This document shows, in pieces, positions 25,427-34,289 of a stretch of 49,015 bases of DNA; position 1 is the stretch's first letter, and every line of letters starts with the position of its first letter. The DNA comes from Balneolales bacterium. GTDB taxonomy: Bacteria > Bacteroidota > Rhodothermia > Balneolales > Natronogracilivirgulaceae. The notes below the pieces were generated by a model. The model did no database searches and was not told the origin of the DNA. It was given only the letters and a program-made list of their open reading frames with translations. The stretch covers positions 1 through 49,015 of the forward strand of contig SLNO01000018.1 of the NCBI GenBank assembly GCA_007132975.1. Direction: 5' to 3'. The translations under genes and the position numbers were made by a program.

Positions 25427-26668
25427 ATGGATGACTTGCACAAACAACTGAGATCGCAAGCCTTCGCTTTTGAAGAGGAACTGGCGGATCTCAGGCATAC
25501 CCTGCATCAGCATCCTGAACCTGGATGGTCGGAGTTCCAGACTTCCAAAACCCTGAAAAGCCAGCTGGCCAATGATGGTCTGCCCATCACAAAAGAAACC
25601 GCGGGGACCGGGTTTTATCTCGATATAAAGGGTGAGCATGATGGGCCCGTCATCGCCTACCGCGCAGACATGGACGCATTGCCAATCCAGGACAGGAAAG
25701 AAAAGCCCTATGCGTCAAAAAGAACCGGCTTCGGTCATTTGTGCGGCCACGATGTCCACAGCACCATCGCTTACGGAGTGGCCCGGCTCCTGTATAACAA
25801 CCGGCATGAGCTCAACGGCACCGTGCGCGTTTTCTGGCAGCCAGCCGAGGAGGTTACACCAAGCGGGGCGCCACTGATCCTCAAGGAGGGTGTACTTGAC
25901 GAGGTCCAGGCCATCTACGGCATCCACTGCGACCCAACGCAACCTTCCGGCTGCTACAGCGCCAGACCGGGTGCCGAAACCGGCTCATTCGACACCTTTG
26001 AGGTTGATGTGGAAGCCCCATCAACAACACATTCCGCCCGTCCCTTTGAAGGCAAAGACACCATTTGGATCGCCAATCAGATCATCCAGCATTTTTACCA
26101 GATGATTGGCCGCATATCGGATGTCCGCAAGCCTGCCGTTATCGCAATATGCTCATTCCACGCCGGGGATGCCCTGAATGTGATCCCTCACCACGCTTCT
26201 TTCGGCGGAACACTGCGGACCATGAACGAACAGCTGCGCCAGCAGTTGCGGGAATATATGACCGACATCACCCGCCAGATTGGGAAAATAAACGGTGTGG
26301 ATGCCCGGATCCGGCTGGGAAGCGGCTCTCCTTCAGTCATCAACAACTATCAGCTATACCGCTACATGCGGACGCTTATAGAATCACAACTCGGAGACGA
26401 GAAGTTTGTGGAACGGGAGCAAAGTATTGGTGCGGAAGACTTTGCTTTCTACACAGAGCGGTTCCCGGGACTGTTTCTGCGTGTCGGCACAGCGCACTCC
26501 CCGGAGACTTCATATCCGTTGCACCACTCCCGTTTTGATGTCGACGAACGTGTATTGGCCCCGGCAAGCGCCCTTATGGCGTACGCACTCATGCGACATC
26601 TTCGCGACCGCGTCCTGCACTCAAAACCAGCTGTCAGTTCTGCCGAACCTTTGCTTTCTGAGCAATAG
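25427..26668 (+). CDS. M20D-type amidohydrolase/peptidase
   Basis: A 413-residue metal-dependent amidohydrolase. LRHTLHQHPEPGWSEFQT opens the protein, YRADMDALPIQD and CGHDVHSTIAYG carry the metal ligands, and QPAEEVTPSGAPLIL holds the catalytic Glu; a further metal His is in GAEDFAFYTERFPG...HHSRFDVDE. Members cleave N-acyl amino acids, hippurate or indole-acetyl conjugates; the substrate is open. Its last 35 bp overlap the end of the convergent hslO gene. Confidence 0.92.
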   Translation: MDDLHKQLRSQAFAFEEELADLRHTLHQHPEPGWSEFQTSKTLKSQLANDGLPITKETAGTGFYLDIKGEHDGPVIAYRADMDALPIQDRKEKPYASKRTGFGHLCGHDVHSTIAYGVARLLYNNRHELNGTVRVFWQPAEEVTPSGAPLILKEGVLDEVQAIYGIHCDPTQPSGCYSARPGAETGSFDTFEVDVEAPSTTHSARPFEGKDTIWIANQIIQHFYQMIGRISDVRKPAVIAICSFHAGDALNVIPHHASFGGTLRTMNEQLRQQLREYMTDITRQIGKINGVDARIRLGSGSPSVINNYQLYRYMRTLIESQLGDEKFVEREQSIGAEDFAFYTERFPGLFLRVGTAHSPETSYPLHHSRFDVDERVLAPASALMAYALMRHLRDRVLHSKPAVSSAEPLLSEQ

Positions 26669-27530
26669 CTTCCAGCTCCTCCCGGCTGAACAGATACCTG
26701 CTGCCACAGTAGTGGCAGACCAGCTCCTCCGTCTCCCCTTTCATCGCAATAAGCTCGTCCGGATCCAGCAGTGCCAGCGAGTCCCGAAATCGCTCCTTTG
26801 AGCAGCGGCAGAAAAAATCTACCGGATAACGCGCAAGCTCTTTTACCTCAAGCCCTTTAGAAACTTCGCCCAGCACATCCTCCAGATACCCGCCTGCCAG
26901 CTGGCGACCGAGTGTTGGCATGTTCCGGATGTTCTCTTCCAACCGTTCGATCTCTTTTCCAGAGGCTCCCGGCATGGCCTGGACAAGCACGCCACCCGCT
27001 TCAGAAACCGCACCTTGATCGTCTAAGGCAACATCCAGCGAAACCGCCGAGGGTATCTGCTCCGACTGCAGAAGATAATGCGCCAGATCTTCATTGACGT
27101 TTCCACGCATCAGGGCAACGGTGCCGCTGACCGGACGCGCCCGGTTGTAGAGCGACTTGGAAACCGTCAGCACTCCCGCGCCCATTCCATCGCCAAGACG
27201 CGTGAGCTCTTGAAAGTCCAGTTCTGCACGAGGGTTTGCCACGTACCCGCGCACTTCGCCGTTGCTGGTGGCCTCCGCTGTGACAGACCGTACCACGCCC
27301 CCGCCTTCCATCCTGAGCTGGATACGCTCCTCTCCCTTGAGATTGGACGCCAGAAGCAGCGCTCCCGTGAGAGCTCGCCCAAGCAGTACGCTGGTTAAGA
27401 GAGAAAGTCCGTGGCTCTCTCGAGCCGTTCGGACTATCTGCGTGGTTTTGACTACGGAAATGCGAAAATGGCCGTTCGCACCAATGGCCCGCAACAGCCG
27501 GTCGCGACTGAGAAATTCCTCTTTGTTCAT
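26634..27530 (-). CDS. hslO: Redox-regulated chaperone Hsp33
   Basis: A 298-residue chaperone that is switched on by oxidation. The zinc redox switch is complete near the C-terminus: FFCRCSKERF and LVCHYCGSRY (CxC and CxxC). The N-terminal substrate-binding fold includes ARESHGLSLLTSVLLGRALTGALLLASNLKGEERIQL and the GYVANPRAELD segment. It follows leucine dehydrogenase by 31 bp on the same strand. Its 3' end overlaps the convergent amidohydrolase by 35 bp. Confidence 0.95.
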   Translation of the reverse strand: MNKEEFLSRDRLLRAIGANGHFRISVVKTTQIVRTARESHGLSLLTSVLLGRALTGALLLASNLKGEERIQLRMEGGGVVRSVTAEATSNGEVRGYVANPRAELDFQELTRLGDGMGAGVLTVSKSLYNRARPVSGTVALMRGNVNEDLAHYLLQSEQIPSAVSLDVALDDQGAVSEAGGVLVQAMPGASGKEIERLEENIRNMPTLGRQLAGGYLEDVLGEVSKGLEVKELARYPVDFFCRCSKERFRDSLALLDPDELIAMKGETEELVCHYCGSRYLFSREELEAIAQKAKVRQN

Positions 27531-27561
27531 GGATTATAGTATCCGCCGGCGCATCTAAACG

Positions 27562-28716
27562 CTACCGCCGGCCAACCAGCTCGCCCATCCTCCCGGTAAA
27601 ATGACTGCGGGATGCGTAAATGGACTTGATCCGTCCGATTTGCTTCAGACGCATTTCCGCAATGGTGTTGGATGCCGTGTATGTTGGCACGTTGTGCGTT
27701 TCGGAATACTCCAGGATCCGGGTCATGGTGTCGTAGATCCGGGCAGCCTGCTCATGCGCATATTCGCGGTTGTAACCTTCAAGTTCGTTGGAAACGTTGA
27801 TGACACCACCGGCATTGATAACATAGTCGGGGGCATAAACAATTCCACGCTCAATAAGCATGGGCCCGTGCACGGATTCATCCTCCAGCTGGTTGTTGGC
27901 TCCGCCAGCCACAATGGCGCATTTGAGGCGCGGGATGCTGTCGCTGTTCAGGATTCCTCCCAGTGCGTTCGGGCTGAAGATGTCCACGTCAACGTCGTAG
28001 ATCGAATCTGGCTCCACCGCGATGGCACCGGTTTCGCGCACCAGCTGATCCACCTTCTCCTCGTCTATGTCCGTGACATAAATCCTGGCACCTTCCTTGT
28101 GGAGGTACCTTGCCAGGTGGGAGCTTACGTTGCCGGCACCCTGAATGCTGATTTTCCGGTTTTGAAGCGAATCGGAGCCAAATACTTTTTTGGCCGTCGC
28201 CTTCATCCCCATGTAAACACCCATGGCTGTTACGGGGGAAGGATCCCCGCTGCCGCCAAGCGCTACGGAGATGCCTGTGACATACTTGGTCTCCATGCGG
28301 ATCCACTCCATGTCCTGAAGCGACATACCAACGTCCTCAGCCGTAATGTAGCGTCCGGCGAGCCCCTCGACGTACCGTCCAAAAGCACGGAAAATCGCCT
28401 CTTTTTTGTCTTTTTTTGGATTTCCAATAATTACAGCCTTGCCGCCGCCGAGGTTCAGCCCAGCCAGCGCAGCCTTGTATGTCATTCCTCGGGACAGCCG
28501 CAGCACATCCTTGAGCGCCGCCTGCTCCGACTCGTAAGGCCACATGCGGACCCCTCCGAGCGATGGTCCAAGTATTGTATTGTGGATTGCAATAATAGCT
28601 TTTAATCCGGACGATGGATCGGAGCAGACGATAATCTGCTCATGCTCGTGCTCCATCATGCTCTCGAAAACAGAAAGTCCGGTTTGGGGTTCTTTTTCAG
28701 CTAGCGTTGGTGACAT
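27562..28716 (-). CDS. Leucine dehydrogenase (Glu/Leu/Phe/Val dehydrogenase family)
   Basis: A 384-residue NAD-dependent enzyme that deaminates branched-chain amino acids; the ATG at 28716 was chosen because the family starts shortly before FESMMEHEHEQIIVCSD. The catalytic Lys lies in RGMTYKAALAGLNLGGGKAVI and the Asp-containing GRYITAEDVG segment follows. IQGAGNVSSHLARYL is the nucleotide-binding turn. LGPSLGGVRMWPYES is the substrate side. The sequence is closest to leucine dehydrogenases, but valine or phenylalanine cannot be excluded. The leader carries two small GC-rich hairpins. Hsp33 lies 31 bp downstream. Confidence 0.9.
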   Translation of the reverse strand: MSPTLAEKEPQTGLSVFESMMEHEHEQIIVCSDPSSGLKAIIAIHNTILGPSLGGVRMWPYESEQAALKDVLRLSRGMTYKAALAGLNLGGGKAVIIGNPKKDKKEAIFRAFGRYVEGLAGRYITAEDVGMSLQDMEWIRMETKYVTGISVALGGSGDPSPVTAMGVYMGMKATAKKVFGSDSLQNRKISIQGAGNVSSHLARYLHKEGARIYVTDIDEEKVDQLVRETGAIAVEPDSIYDVDVDIFSPNALGGILNSDSIPRLKCAIVAGGANNQLEDESVHGPMLIERGIVYAPDYVINAGGVINVSNELEGYNREYAHEQAARIYDTMTRILEYSETHNVPTYTASNTIAEMRLKQIGRIKSIYASRSHFTGRMGELVGRR

Positions 28717-28750
28717 AGTGTTGAAATGCTTTAGAGTGATCTGGTTGATA

Positions 28751-28828
28751 GCCCCTGTCGGGGCCGTTCCTTTTGATAAATTTCTCTTTGTTATACCGTC
28801 CGATCGCACGCCGTTTCCGGTTCGGCGC
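28751..28828 (-). other. Two GC-rich hairpins in the leader of leucine dehydrogenase
   Basis: GCCCC-GACA-GGGGC (28751-28764) and CGCCG-N9-CGGCG (about 28810-28828) lie between the RNA-methyltransferase stop and the dehydrogenase start. Neither is followed by a T-run on the minus strand. They could mark a structured 5' leader or mRNA processing. Confidence 0.3.
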
Positions 28829-28900
28829 TCTCCTTGCGGACAGTCACCCTGACCGTCGGTATCAAATTACATATAAAAGCGCTTCCAGTCGAGTAAAATC

Positions 28901-30055
28901 TTACTTTTTTGGACCAATGGAATAGGAGATGTATTCACACGGAATGGATCCGTTCATAACGTTGAATATTTTCCCCGGTTTCATCGGCATGGTTTCGCGG
29001 AATTCCCGGTCGGGAGTGATGAAATAGGCCTTGTATCCTGCGGCTTTGTACTTCAGGACCCTTCCGAGTTCCTCGTACATTTTCCTGAGCTCGCGGCGGT
29101 CGCCGATGTGCTCTCCATATGGCGGATTGGAGATGATCACGCCGTTTCCTTCGGGTATCCACAACTTGTCGAATGGTTTGTTGACAAGCGTAATGTTGTG
29201 GCTTAGCCGGGCCTGTCTGATATTTTCGCCGGCTATCTTGATCATCCTTGGGTCATGGTCACCGCCATAGATCCAGTCCACATCGCGTCGCTCCTGGCGC
29301 TCAGCCTCTCGTATAAGTCGCTGCCAGAGCGTCTCGCGGAAACCGGGCCAGCGCTTCAGCCCGAAGTTGTCGTTTAGCAGGGCAGGCGCCCGTCTCTTGG
29401 CGATCATGGCCGCTTCAATGACAAACGTTCCGGAACCGCACATCGGATCGATAAAAGGAGTCTCGGGGTCCCACAAGCTGAGGGATATGAGTCCGGCAGC
29501 CAGCACCTCGTTGATCGCCGCCTTGCCGGTACGCTGCCGGTATCCCCGCTGGTTCATTGACCGGCCGGATGCATCCAGGGCAATGTGCGATGCGCCGTCA
29601 TTTGAAATGTGCAGGTTGATTCGCACATCCGGGTCCTTGGGGCTCACGCTCGGCCGCATGTCATACAGATCACGAAACCTGTCCACAATCGCATCTTTCG
29701 TCTTCTGGGCCAGGAATATCGTGTGATTCATCTCCGGGTGGAAGGATACCACATCCACCGCCAGAGTGTTTTTTATGGATAGGTGATCTTCCCAGGGCAG
29801 TTTCTTCACCCACTCATAGAGCTCGCTCTCGTTGGCAATCCCATGTTCTGCCAGACGGACCAACACCCTGATCGCCATGCGGGAGTGGATCAGGATCTTG
29901 TAAAGGGTCTCCTGGTCGGCAACGCACGCCACGCCTCTTCTTCCAACATAGACATCATCGGCGCCCAGTTGCTTCAGCTCCTCCGCCAGCACCTCTTCCA
30001 GTCCCATGAGAGTCTTTACAAAAAGTGGAATTGCCGGTGATGAAATGAGCGACAT
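28901..30055 (-). CDS. THUMP-domain RNA guanine methyltransferase (RlmL N-half/YpsC type)
   Basis: A 384-residue SAM-dependent RNA methylase, with the ATG at 30055 chosen (13 extra codons upstream are unsupported). Residues ~5-160 form the ferredoxin-like plus THUMP RNA-binding part (LFVKTLMGLEEVLAEELKQLGADDV). The catalytic domain has FIDPMCGSGTFVIEAAMIAKRRAP for SAM binding and ISNPPYGEHIG with the NPPY catalytic motif. Family members modify 23S rRNA or related guanines; the target position is not known. It is divergent from recJ. Confidence 0.92.
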   Translation of the reverse strand: MSLISSPAIPLFVKTLMGLEEVLAEELKQLGADDVYVGRRGVACVADQETLYKILIHSRMAIRVLVRLAEHGIANESELYEWVKKLPWEDHLSIKNTLAVDVVSFHPEMNHTIFLAQKTKDAIVDRFRDLYDMRPSVSPKDPDVRINLHISNDGASHIALDASGRSMNQRGYRQRTGKAAINEVLAAGLISLSLWDPETPFIDPMCGSGTFVIEAAMIAKRRAPALLNDNFGLKRWPGFRETLWQRLIREAERQERRDVDWIYGGDHDPRMIKIAGENIRQARLSHNITLVNKPFDKLWIPEGNGVIISNPPYGEHIGDRRELRKMYEELGRVLKYKAAGYKAYFITPDREFRETMPMKPGKIFNVMNGSIPCEYISYSIGPKK

Positions 30056-30445
30056 GTGCAACCTGTGGAAATTGTAACCAAAACAGCACTTCAATATACG
30101 CTTTTTTGGTGCCGCGGAGAAACCTGATGCGTCACAGCTGCCGTGTTTTTTGGTGCCTCTTTATGCCACACCATATTAAAACAACATACTTTTTCGTACA
30201 TTGATTAGTGACACCGATCCGCACTTGAGGATTGCGCGCAAACATGACCGGGCTGCATTGCAAATGAAAATCATGTCTACCCGCGTTATGTTTTCTGGAT
30301 TGCGGTTTTTTGTGTGGCAACATTCAGTAAACTTCCCGGATCCGTCCGGGGTTTCCTTAAGAGACGGGACCGATGCTACCCGCTGGTTTGATGGCCTGAC
30401 CGCCTTAAGCCTCTTCATGAAAAAAAGAACGAGACACACAACACT
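30056..30445. other. 390-bp divergent intergenic region (methyltransferase / recJ)
   Basis: No credible gene is visible; short frames here are either chance or overlap recJ out of frame. The stretch should hold promoters for both genes. It contains the exact 12-base repeat TTTTTTGGTGCC at 30102-30113 and 30146-30157, in the same orientation and 44 bp apart. No terminator or large palindrome was seen. Confidence 0.6.
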
Positions 30446-32170
30446 ATGTCCTTCCGATGGAACTTTATCCAGCCGGAGCATGAGGAGACTGTACCCAGAC
30501 TTCAGCAGGAACTTGGCATCCCCAAGTCTGTCGCGCAGCTGCTTGCCATCCGGCGAATCGAAACCTATGAAGATGCAAAAAAATTCTTCCGTCCATCACT
30601 GAGCCAGCTTCACGATCCATTTCTCATGAAAGGGATGGATGCGGGATCCGATCGGCTTGCATCCGCCATCAGATCGGGCGAGAAAGTCGTCGTCTACGGC
30701 GATTACGACGTGGACGGGACCACGGCTACGGCCATCGTATACACCTTCCTCAAGAACTTCGGGCTGCAAGTCCATTACTACATCCCGCACCGCTTCAAGG
30801 AAGGGTACGGCATCGGCATTGAGGGCATTGACTTTGCCAGCGAAAACGGCGCAACTCTCATCGTCTCCGTGGATTGCGGCATCACTGCCGTGGACGAGAC
30901 CGAATACGCGAAAAGCAAGGGGATCGACCTGATCATATGCGATCACCACAACGCCGGTGAAGTGATCCCGGATGCCGCGGCGGTACTTGACCCGAAGCAG
31001 CCCGGGTGCCCATATCCCTTCAAGGGGCTGTCGGGAGCCGGGGTTGGGTTCAAGCTGGTCCAGGCAACCCTGGTACGACTGGGGCTGCAGCCCGATGTCG
31101 CCCACCCCTATCTCGACCTCGTGGCCATATCCATCGCATCGGACATTGTCCCCATCGTGGACGAAAACCGGATCCTCATGCGCGAAGGGCTGCAGCGAAT
31201 CAATGCCGAACCCCGGCCGGGCATCAAGGCACTGCTCGACCGGATCCAGCTCAAGGATGCGGAAATTTCTACCTCGCATATCGTCTTCTCCCTGGGTCCC
31301 CGCATTAACGCTGCCGGACGAATGGGCGATGCCGCCGTCGCCGTGGCCCTGCTGATCGCGGAAAATGAAGAGGAAGCGCGCGGATATGCGGAGAGGCTCG
31401 AGAAAATCAATTTCCTGAGACGGGACACCGACACCAAAACCATGGACCAGGCGCTTCAGCAGCTCAACGAACAGATCGATCCCGACAGCTGCTCCTGTCT
31501 GGTGCTCCACGACCCCGACTGGCACCTCGGTGTGATCGGCATTGTTGCCTCCCGGCTGGTGGATATGTACTGTCGCCCCACCATCATGCTCAGCACGGTT
31601 GACGGACTCATCAAGGGGTCGGCCCGCAGCATCAACGGTTTCAATATCTATGATGCCCTCAAACAGTGCGATGACCTGCTGGTCCAGTTCGGCGGGCACA
31701 AATATGCGGCCGGCCTGACCATCGCTGAGGACCAGCTTGGTAGCTTTATCGAACGCTTCCAGCAGATTACCGGCGAGATGCTCTCGGAGCAGGATTTCAA
31801 GCCGGAACTCCTGATCGATGCCGAACTTCCGTTTTCCGAGATCAATCCACGTTTCTGGAAGCTGCTCAAGCAGTTTGAGCCGTACGGTCCTAACAACCTG
31901 AAGCCGGTATTCGTAAGCAGGAATATCCATATTGCCGGACGCCTCTCCATTGTGGGACAAGGGCACATCAAGATGAGAGTCCGGCAGAATGGCACAGGTT
32001 CACTTGATGCCATTGGCTTCAATATGAAAGATTTTGCCGAGCCGCTTCGCAAAGCCGGATCGGGCCCGCTCGATATCGCCTATACACTCGAAGAAAACAC
32101 CTGGAACAACCGGACTTCTCTCCAGGTCCGGATCAAGGATATCCACATCAACGGAGAGCACGTGGCCTGA
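30446..32170 (+). CDS. recJ: Single-stranded-DNA exonuclease RecJ
   Basis: A 574-residue 5'-3' nuclease on single-stranded DNA, of usual length. DHH-family motifs are in order: VVYGDYDVDGTTATA (motif I), IVSVDCGITA, then LIICDHHNAGEVIPDAAAVLDP (DHH). The DHHA1 domain includes GSARSINGFNIYDALKQC and FGGHKYAAGLTI, and a C-terminal OB fold closes the protein. It acts in recombination and mismatch repair. tRNA-Phe follows after 134 bp. Confidence 0.96.
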   Translation: MSFRWNFIQPEHEETVPRLQQELGIPKSVAQLLAIRRIETYEDAKKFFRPSLSQLHDPFLMKGMDAGSDRLASAIRSGEKVVVYGDYDVDGTTATAIVYTFLKNFGLQVHYYIPHRFKEGYGIGIEGIDFASENGATLIVSVDCGITAVDETEYAKSKGIDLIICDHHNAGEVIPDAAAVLDPKQPGCPYPFKGLSGAGVGFKLVQATLVRLGLQPDVAHPYLDLVAISIASDIVPIVDENRILMREGLQRINAEPRPGIKALLDRIQLKDAEISTSHIVFSLGPRINAAGRMGDAAVAVALLIAENEEEARGYAERLEKINFLRRDTDTKTMDQALQQLNEQIDPDSCSCLVLHDPDWHLGVIGIVASRLVDMYCRPTIMLSTVDGLIKGSARSINGFNIYDALKQCDDLLVQFGGHKYAAGLTIAEDQLGSFIERFQQITGEMLSEQDFKPELLIDAELPFSEINPRFWKLLKQFEPYGPNNLKPVFVSRNIHIAGRLSIVGQGHIKMRVRQNGTGSLDAIGFNMKDFAEPLRKAGSGPLDIAYTLEENTWNNRTSLQVRIKDIHINGEHVA

Positions 32171-32304
32171 GCATCTGATCTGGATTCGCTACCGGCAAAA
32201 TACCCGGGCTCAAGGCCTCAGCGACATAAAATTGTAGAAATAAGAAGCAGACAGTTTTCAAATACGAAAAAACACCGTATATTCTAAATCTTCCACAAAG
32301 TGGA

Positions 32305-32377
32305 GGGACTGTAGCTCAGTTGGTAGAGCAATGGACTGAAAATCCATGTGTCGGCGGTTCGATTCCGCCCGGTCCCA
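32305..32377 (+). tRNA. trnF: tRNA-Phe (anticodon GAA)
   Basis: A 73-base cloverleaf folds cleanly. The acceptor stem pairs GGGACTG with CGGTCCC (one G-T pair), the D arm is GCTC/GAGC, the anticodon stem ATGGA/TCCAT frames the loop CTGAAAA with anticodon GAA, and the T arm is GGCGG/CCGCC with loop TTCGATT. The discriminator base is A and the 3' CCA is not encoded. A terminator hairpin follows. Confidence 0.97.
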
Positions 32378-32386
32378 CACCTATTC

Positions 32387-32430
32387 AAAAGCCCTGTATC
32401 GCAGACGTTTCGCGGTGCCGGGCTTTTTTT
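32387..32430 (+). terminator. Rho-independent terminator after tRNA-Phe
   Basis: AAAAGCCC pairs with GGGCTTTT across a 25-base loop, and the right arm runs into seven T residues. It begins ten bases after the tRNA and is the clearest intrinsic terminator in the window. Confidence 0.75.
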
Positions 32431-32546
32431 ATTGCGGGAGTATCTCTTATTTAGCTGATACATGTTTTTTTTCTGCAGGATTCCTGTTTACATTACCTAA
32501 TGCCTGAGGTAATCAACAACCCTTCATCCAAGATAGAGGTGTTCCC

Positions 32547-34076
32547 ATGAAACAAAACGCACTGTTTTCCAAAGTAGTCGTTTGCAGCGCACTGATATCA
32601 ATTTTTGCATTCGCAACAAGCGGATGCGGATCCAGCGAGCCCGTCACGGGTACAACGCTGACTTCGGAACAGCAAAACATCCGGAACGAACTGTTCCAGG
32701 ATGTTGATTCCAAGCTGGAAACACTGGAGGCCCTCCAGGCTGAAGTACTGAGTCCGGGCAACTTCGAAGCCGGGATGGAGCATTACAAAAGAGCGGAAGA
32801 GCTGCTCGTGCGGGACAGGGGTGTTGACAGGATCGAGGCGGAGCTGCGGCAGGCCATGACGGCGTTCAACCGTGCGGAGGAAACTGCGGGCCTTGCCGAA
32901 GTGACCTTCCGGAACACCATTGAGGCCCGCAACGATGCCTTAAAGGCCCGAGCGCCAGTTTTCGGGGCTGATAACTGGGTTCGCGCCGAAACACAGTTTC
33001 GTACCGCAGCCGAATCCCTGGAGGCAGGCAATGTGAACCGCGCAAGATCACAGGCGCAATCGGCGGAAGATCTGTTCCGGGCTGTTGAGCTGGAAGCGAT
33101 CAAAGCCAACTACCTGGATGATGCCCGCGAAACTATCCGACAGGCCGATGCGGAACAGGCGCAGCGAAACGCCCCAAAAACCCTGGCTAAAGCCAAAGCG
33201 GAAGTAGAAATGGTGGAACAGATGCTGTCAGAAGACCGCTACGACACACAGGAGGCCGGCCGCCTTGCTGAGCTTGCCGCCTACAGGGCATCTTATGCAA
33301 GATACCTCCACCAGGAAATCGCCCGACTGCGCACAGAAAACGCCACATTTGAAGACCTCCTCCTGAAAGCCGAAGAGCCGCTTGTCAGGATTGCAGAGAC
33401 TGTGGATGTGGATGTTCGCTTCGACTCTGGATTTGATGCACCGGTCGAAGCCATTGTCGATGCCATGAACTACCGATTCACCGATAAGGAAGAGCGTCTT
33501 GGCGCCGCTCAAGAGCAGATCCGGAACCTTCGGGTTGAAAACGAAAGCCAGGCTTCACGGCTGCGTGAACAACAGAGTGAGATCTCCATGCTGCGCTCCC
33601 AAATCGATGCAAAAGGGGATCTGGCGGCCATGCTTGAGGTGCAGCGCAAGCGGGATGAAGCCATCCAGAACGTCCGGAACCTCATACCGCCAAGCGACGG
33701 CGACGTGTTCCTTGATGGCAATAATATCCTGATCCGGCTCCACGGACTCACCTTCCCCGTTGGCCAGTCTACCATCGAACCCAAATTCTTTGACCTGCTT
33801 CGCAGGGTCCAGGATGCCATCCGGATTTTCCCTGACGGCAGGATCACCATTGAAGGGCACACCGATTCAAGGGGAAGCCTGGAACTGAACCAGCGCCTGT
33901 CAGAGGAGCGGGCCGATGCCGTAACCCAATATATCCGAGCCAATATCGGCACAGATATCCCGCTGCGGTCCCAGGGTTTCGGTCCGGAACGTCCTGTTGC
34001 CAGCAACGAAACTGAGGTCGGTCGCGCCCGCAACCGTCGCATCGATGTTGTGATCACTCCGGGATGGGCTGATTGA
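32547..34076 (+). CDS. OmpA-family lipoprotein with long helical middle
   Basis: A 509-residue outer-membrane lipoprotein: the signal peptide ends ATSGCGSSEP, with the lipobox Cys at about residue 27. Residues ~45-300 are highly helical and charged, resembling DUF4398 (YKRAEELLVRDRGVDRIEAELRQA, ARSQAQSAEDLF). A coiled coil follows (~320-380, EQIRNLRVENESQASRLREQQSEI in outline). The OmpA domain (~395-505) has the peptidoglycan-binding signature TIEGHTDSRGS with SEERADAVTQYI and RNRRIDVVI. It would link the outer membrane to the cell wall. The gene stands alone after the tRNA. Confidence 0.9.
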   Translation: MKQNALFSKVVVCSALISIFAFATSGCGSSEPVTGTTLTSEQQNIRNELFQDVDSKLETLEALQAEVLSPGNFEAGMEHYKRAEELLVRDRGVDRIEAELRQAMTAFNRAEETAGLAEVTFRNTIEARNDALKARAPVFGADNWVRAETQFRTAAESLEAGNVNRARSQAQSAEDLFRAVELEAIKANYLDDARETIRQADAEQAQRNAPKTLAKAKAEVEMVEQMLSEDRYDTQEAGRLAELAAYRASYARYLHQEIARLRTENATFEDLLLKAEEPLVRIAETVDVDVRFDSGFDAPVEAIVDAMNYRFTDKEERLGAAQEQIRNLRVENESQASRLREQQSEISMLRSQIDAKGDLAAMLEVQRKRDEAIQNVRNLIPPSDGDVFLDGNNILIRLHGLTFPVGQSTIEPKFFDLLRRVQDAIRIFPDGRITIEGHTDSRGSLELNQRLSEERADAVTQYIRANIGTDIPLRSQGFGPERPVASNETEVGRARNRRIDVVITPGWAD

Positions 34077-34211
34077 TGACCGGGCTCTCCTGCATCAGCC
34101 GGAAGCCGTAATCGTTGCGAATGTGTTGACCGTAGCGTGTCGACCCGGGACGGTCATGAATGTCTCGTGGCGTGAAACCGAAATGCCGTGATAAACGAGA
34201 ATAATCCGCCG

Positions 34212-34235
34212 CCGGGATCCTGCGCTGGATCCCGG
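34212..34235. other. Perfect hairpin between convergent genes
   Basis: CCGGGATCC-TGCGCT-GGATCCCGG is a perfect 9-bp inverted repeat between the OmpA-family gene (+) and the aminotransferase (-). Only weak T-richness follows on either strand, so it may be a two-way terminator or just a stable stem. Confidence 0.4.
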
Positions 34236-34289
34236 TCGGGTTTCGGTTGCTGCGGCACAGGTCCTACCAGAGCCGCTCCCTTGAAAAGG

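Noticed and set aside
30201-30602. Plus-strand frame of 133 codons upstream of recJ
   Set aside because: It overlaps the recJ start in another frame, has no Shine-Dalgarno and no recognisable sequence.
30596-31966. Minus-strand frame of 456 codons
   Set aside because: It is antisense to recJ, which has all DHH motifs in order.
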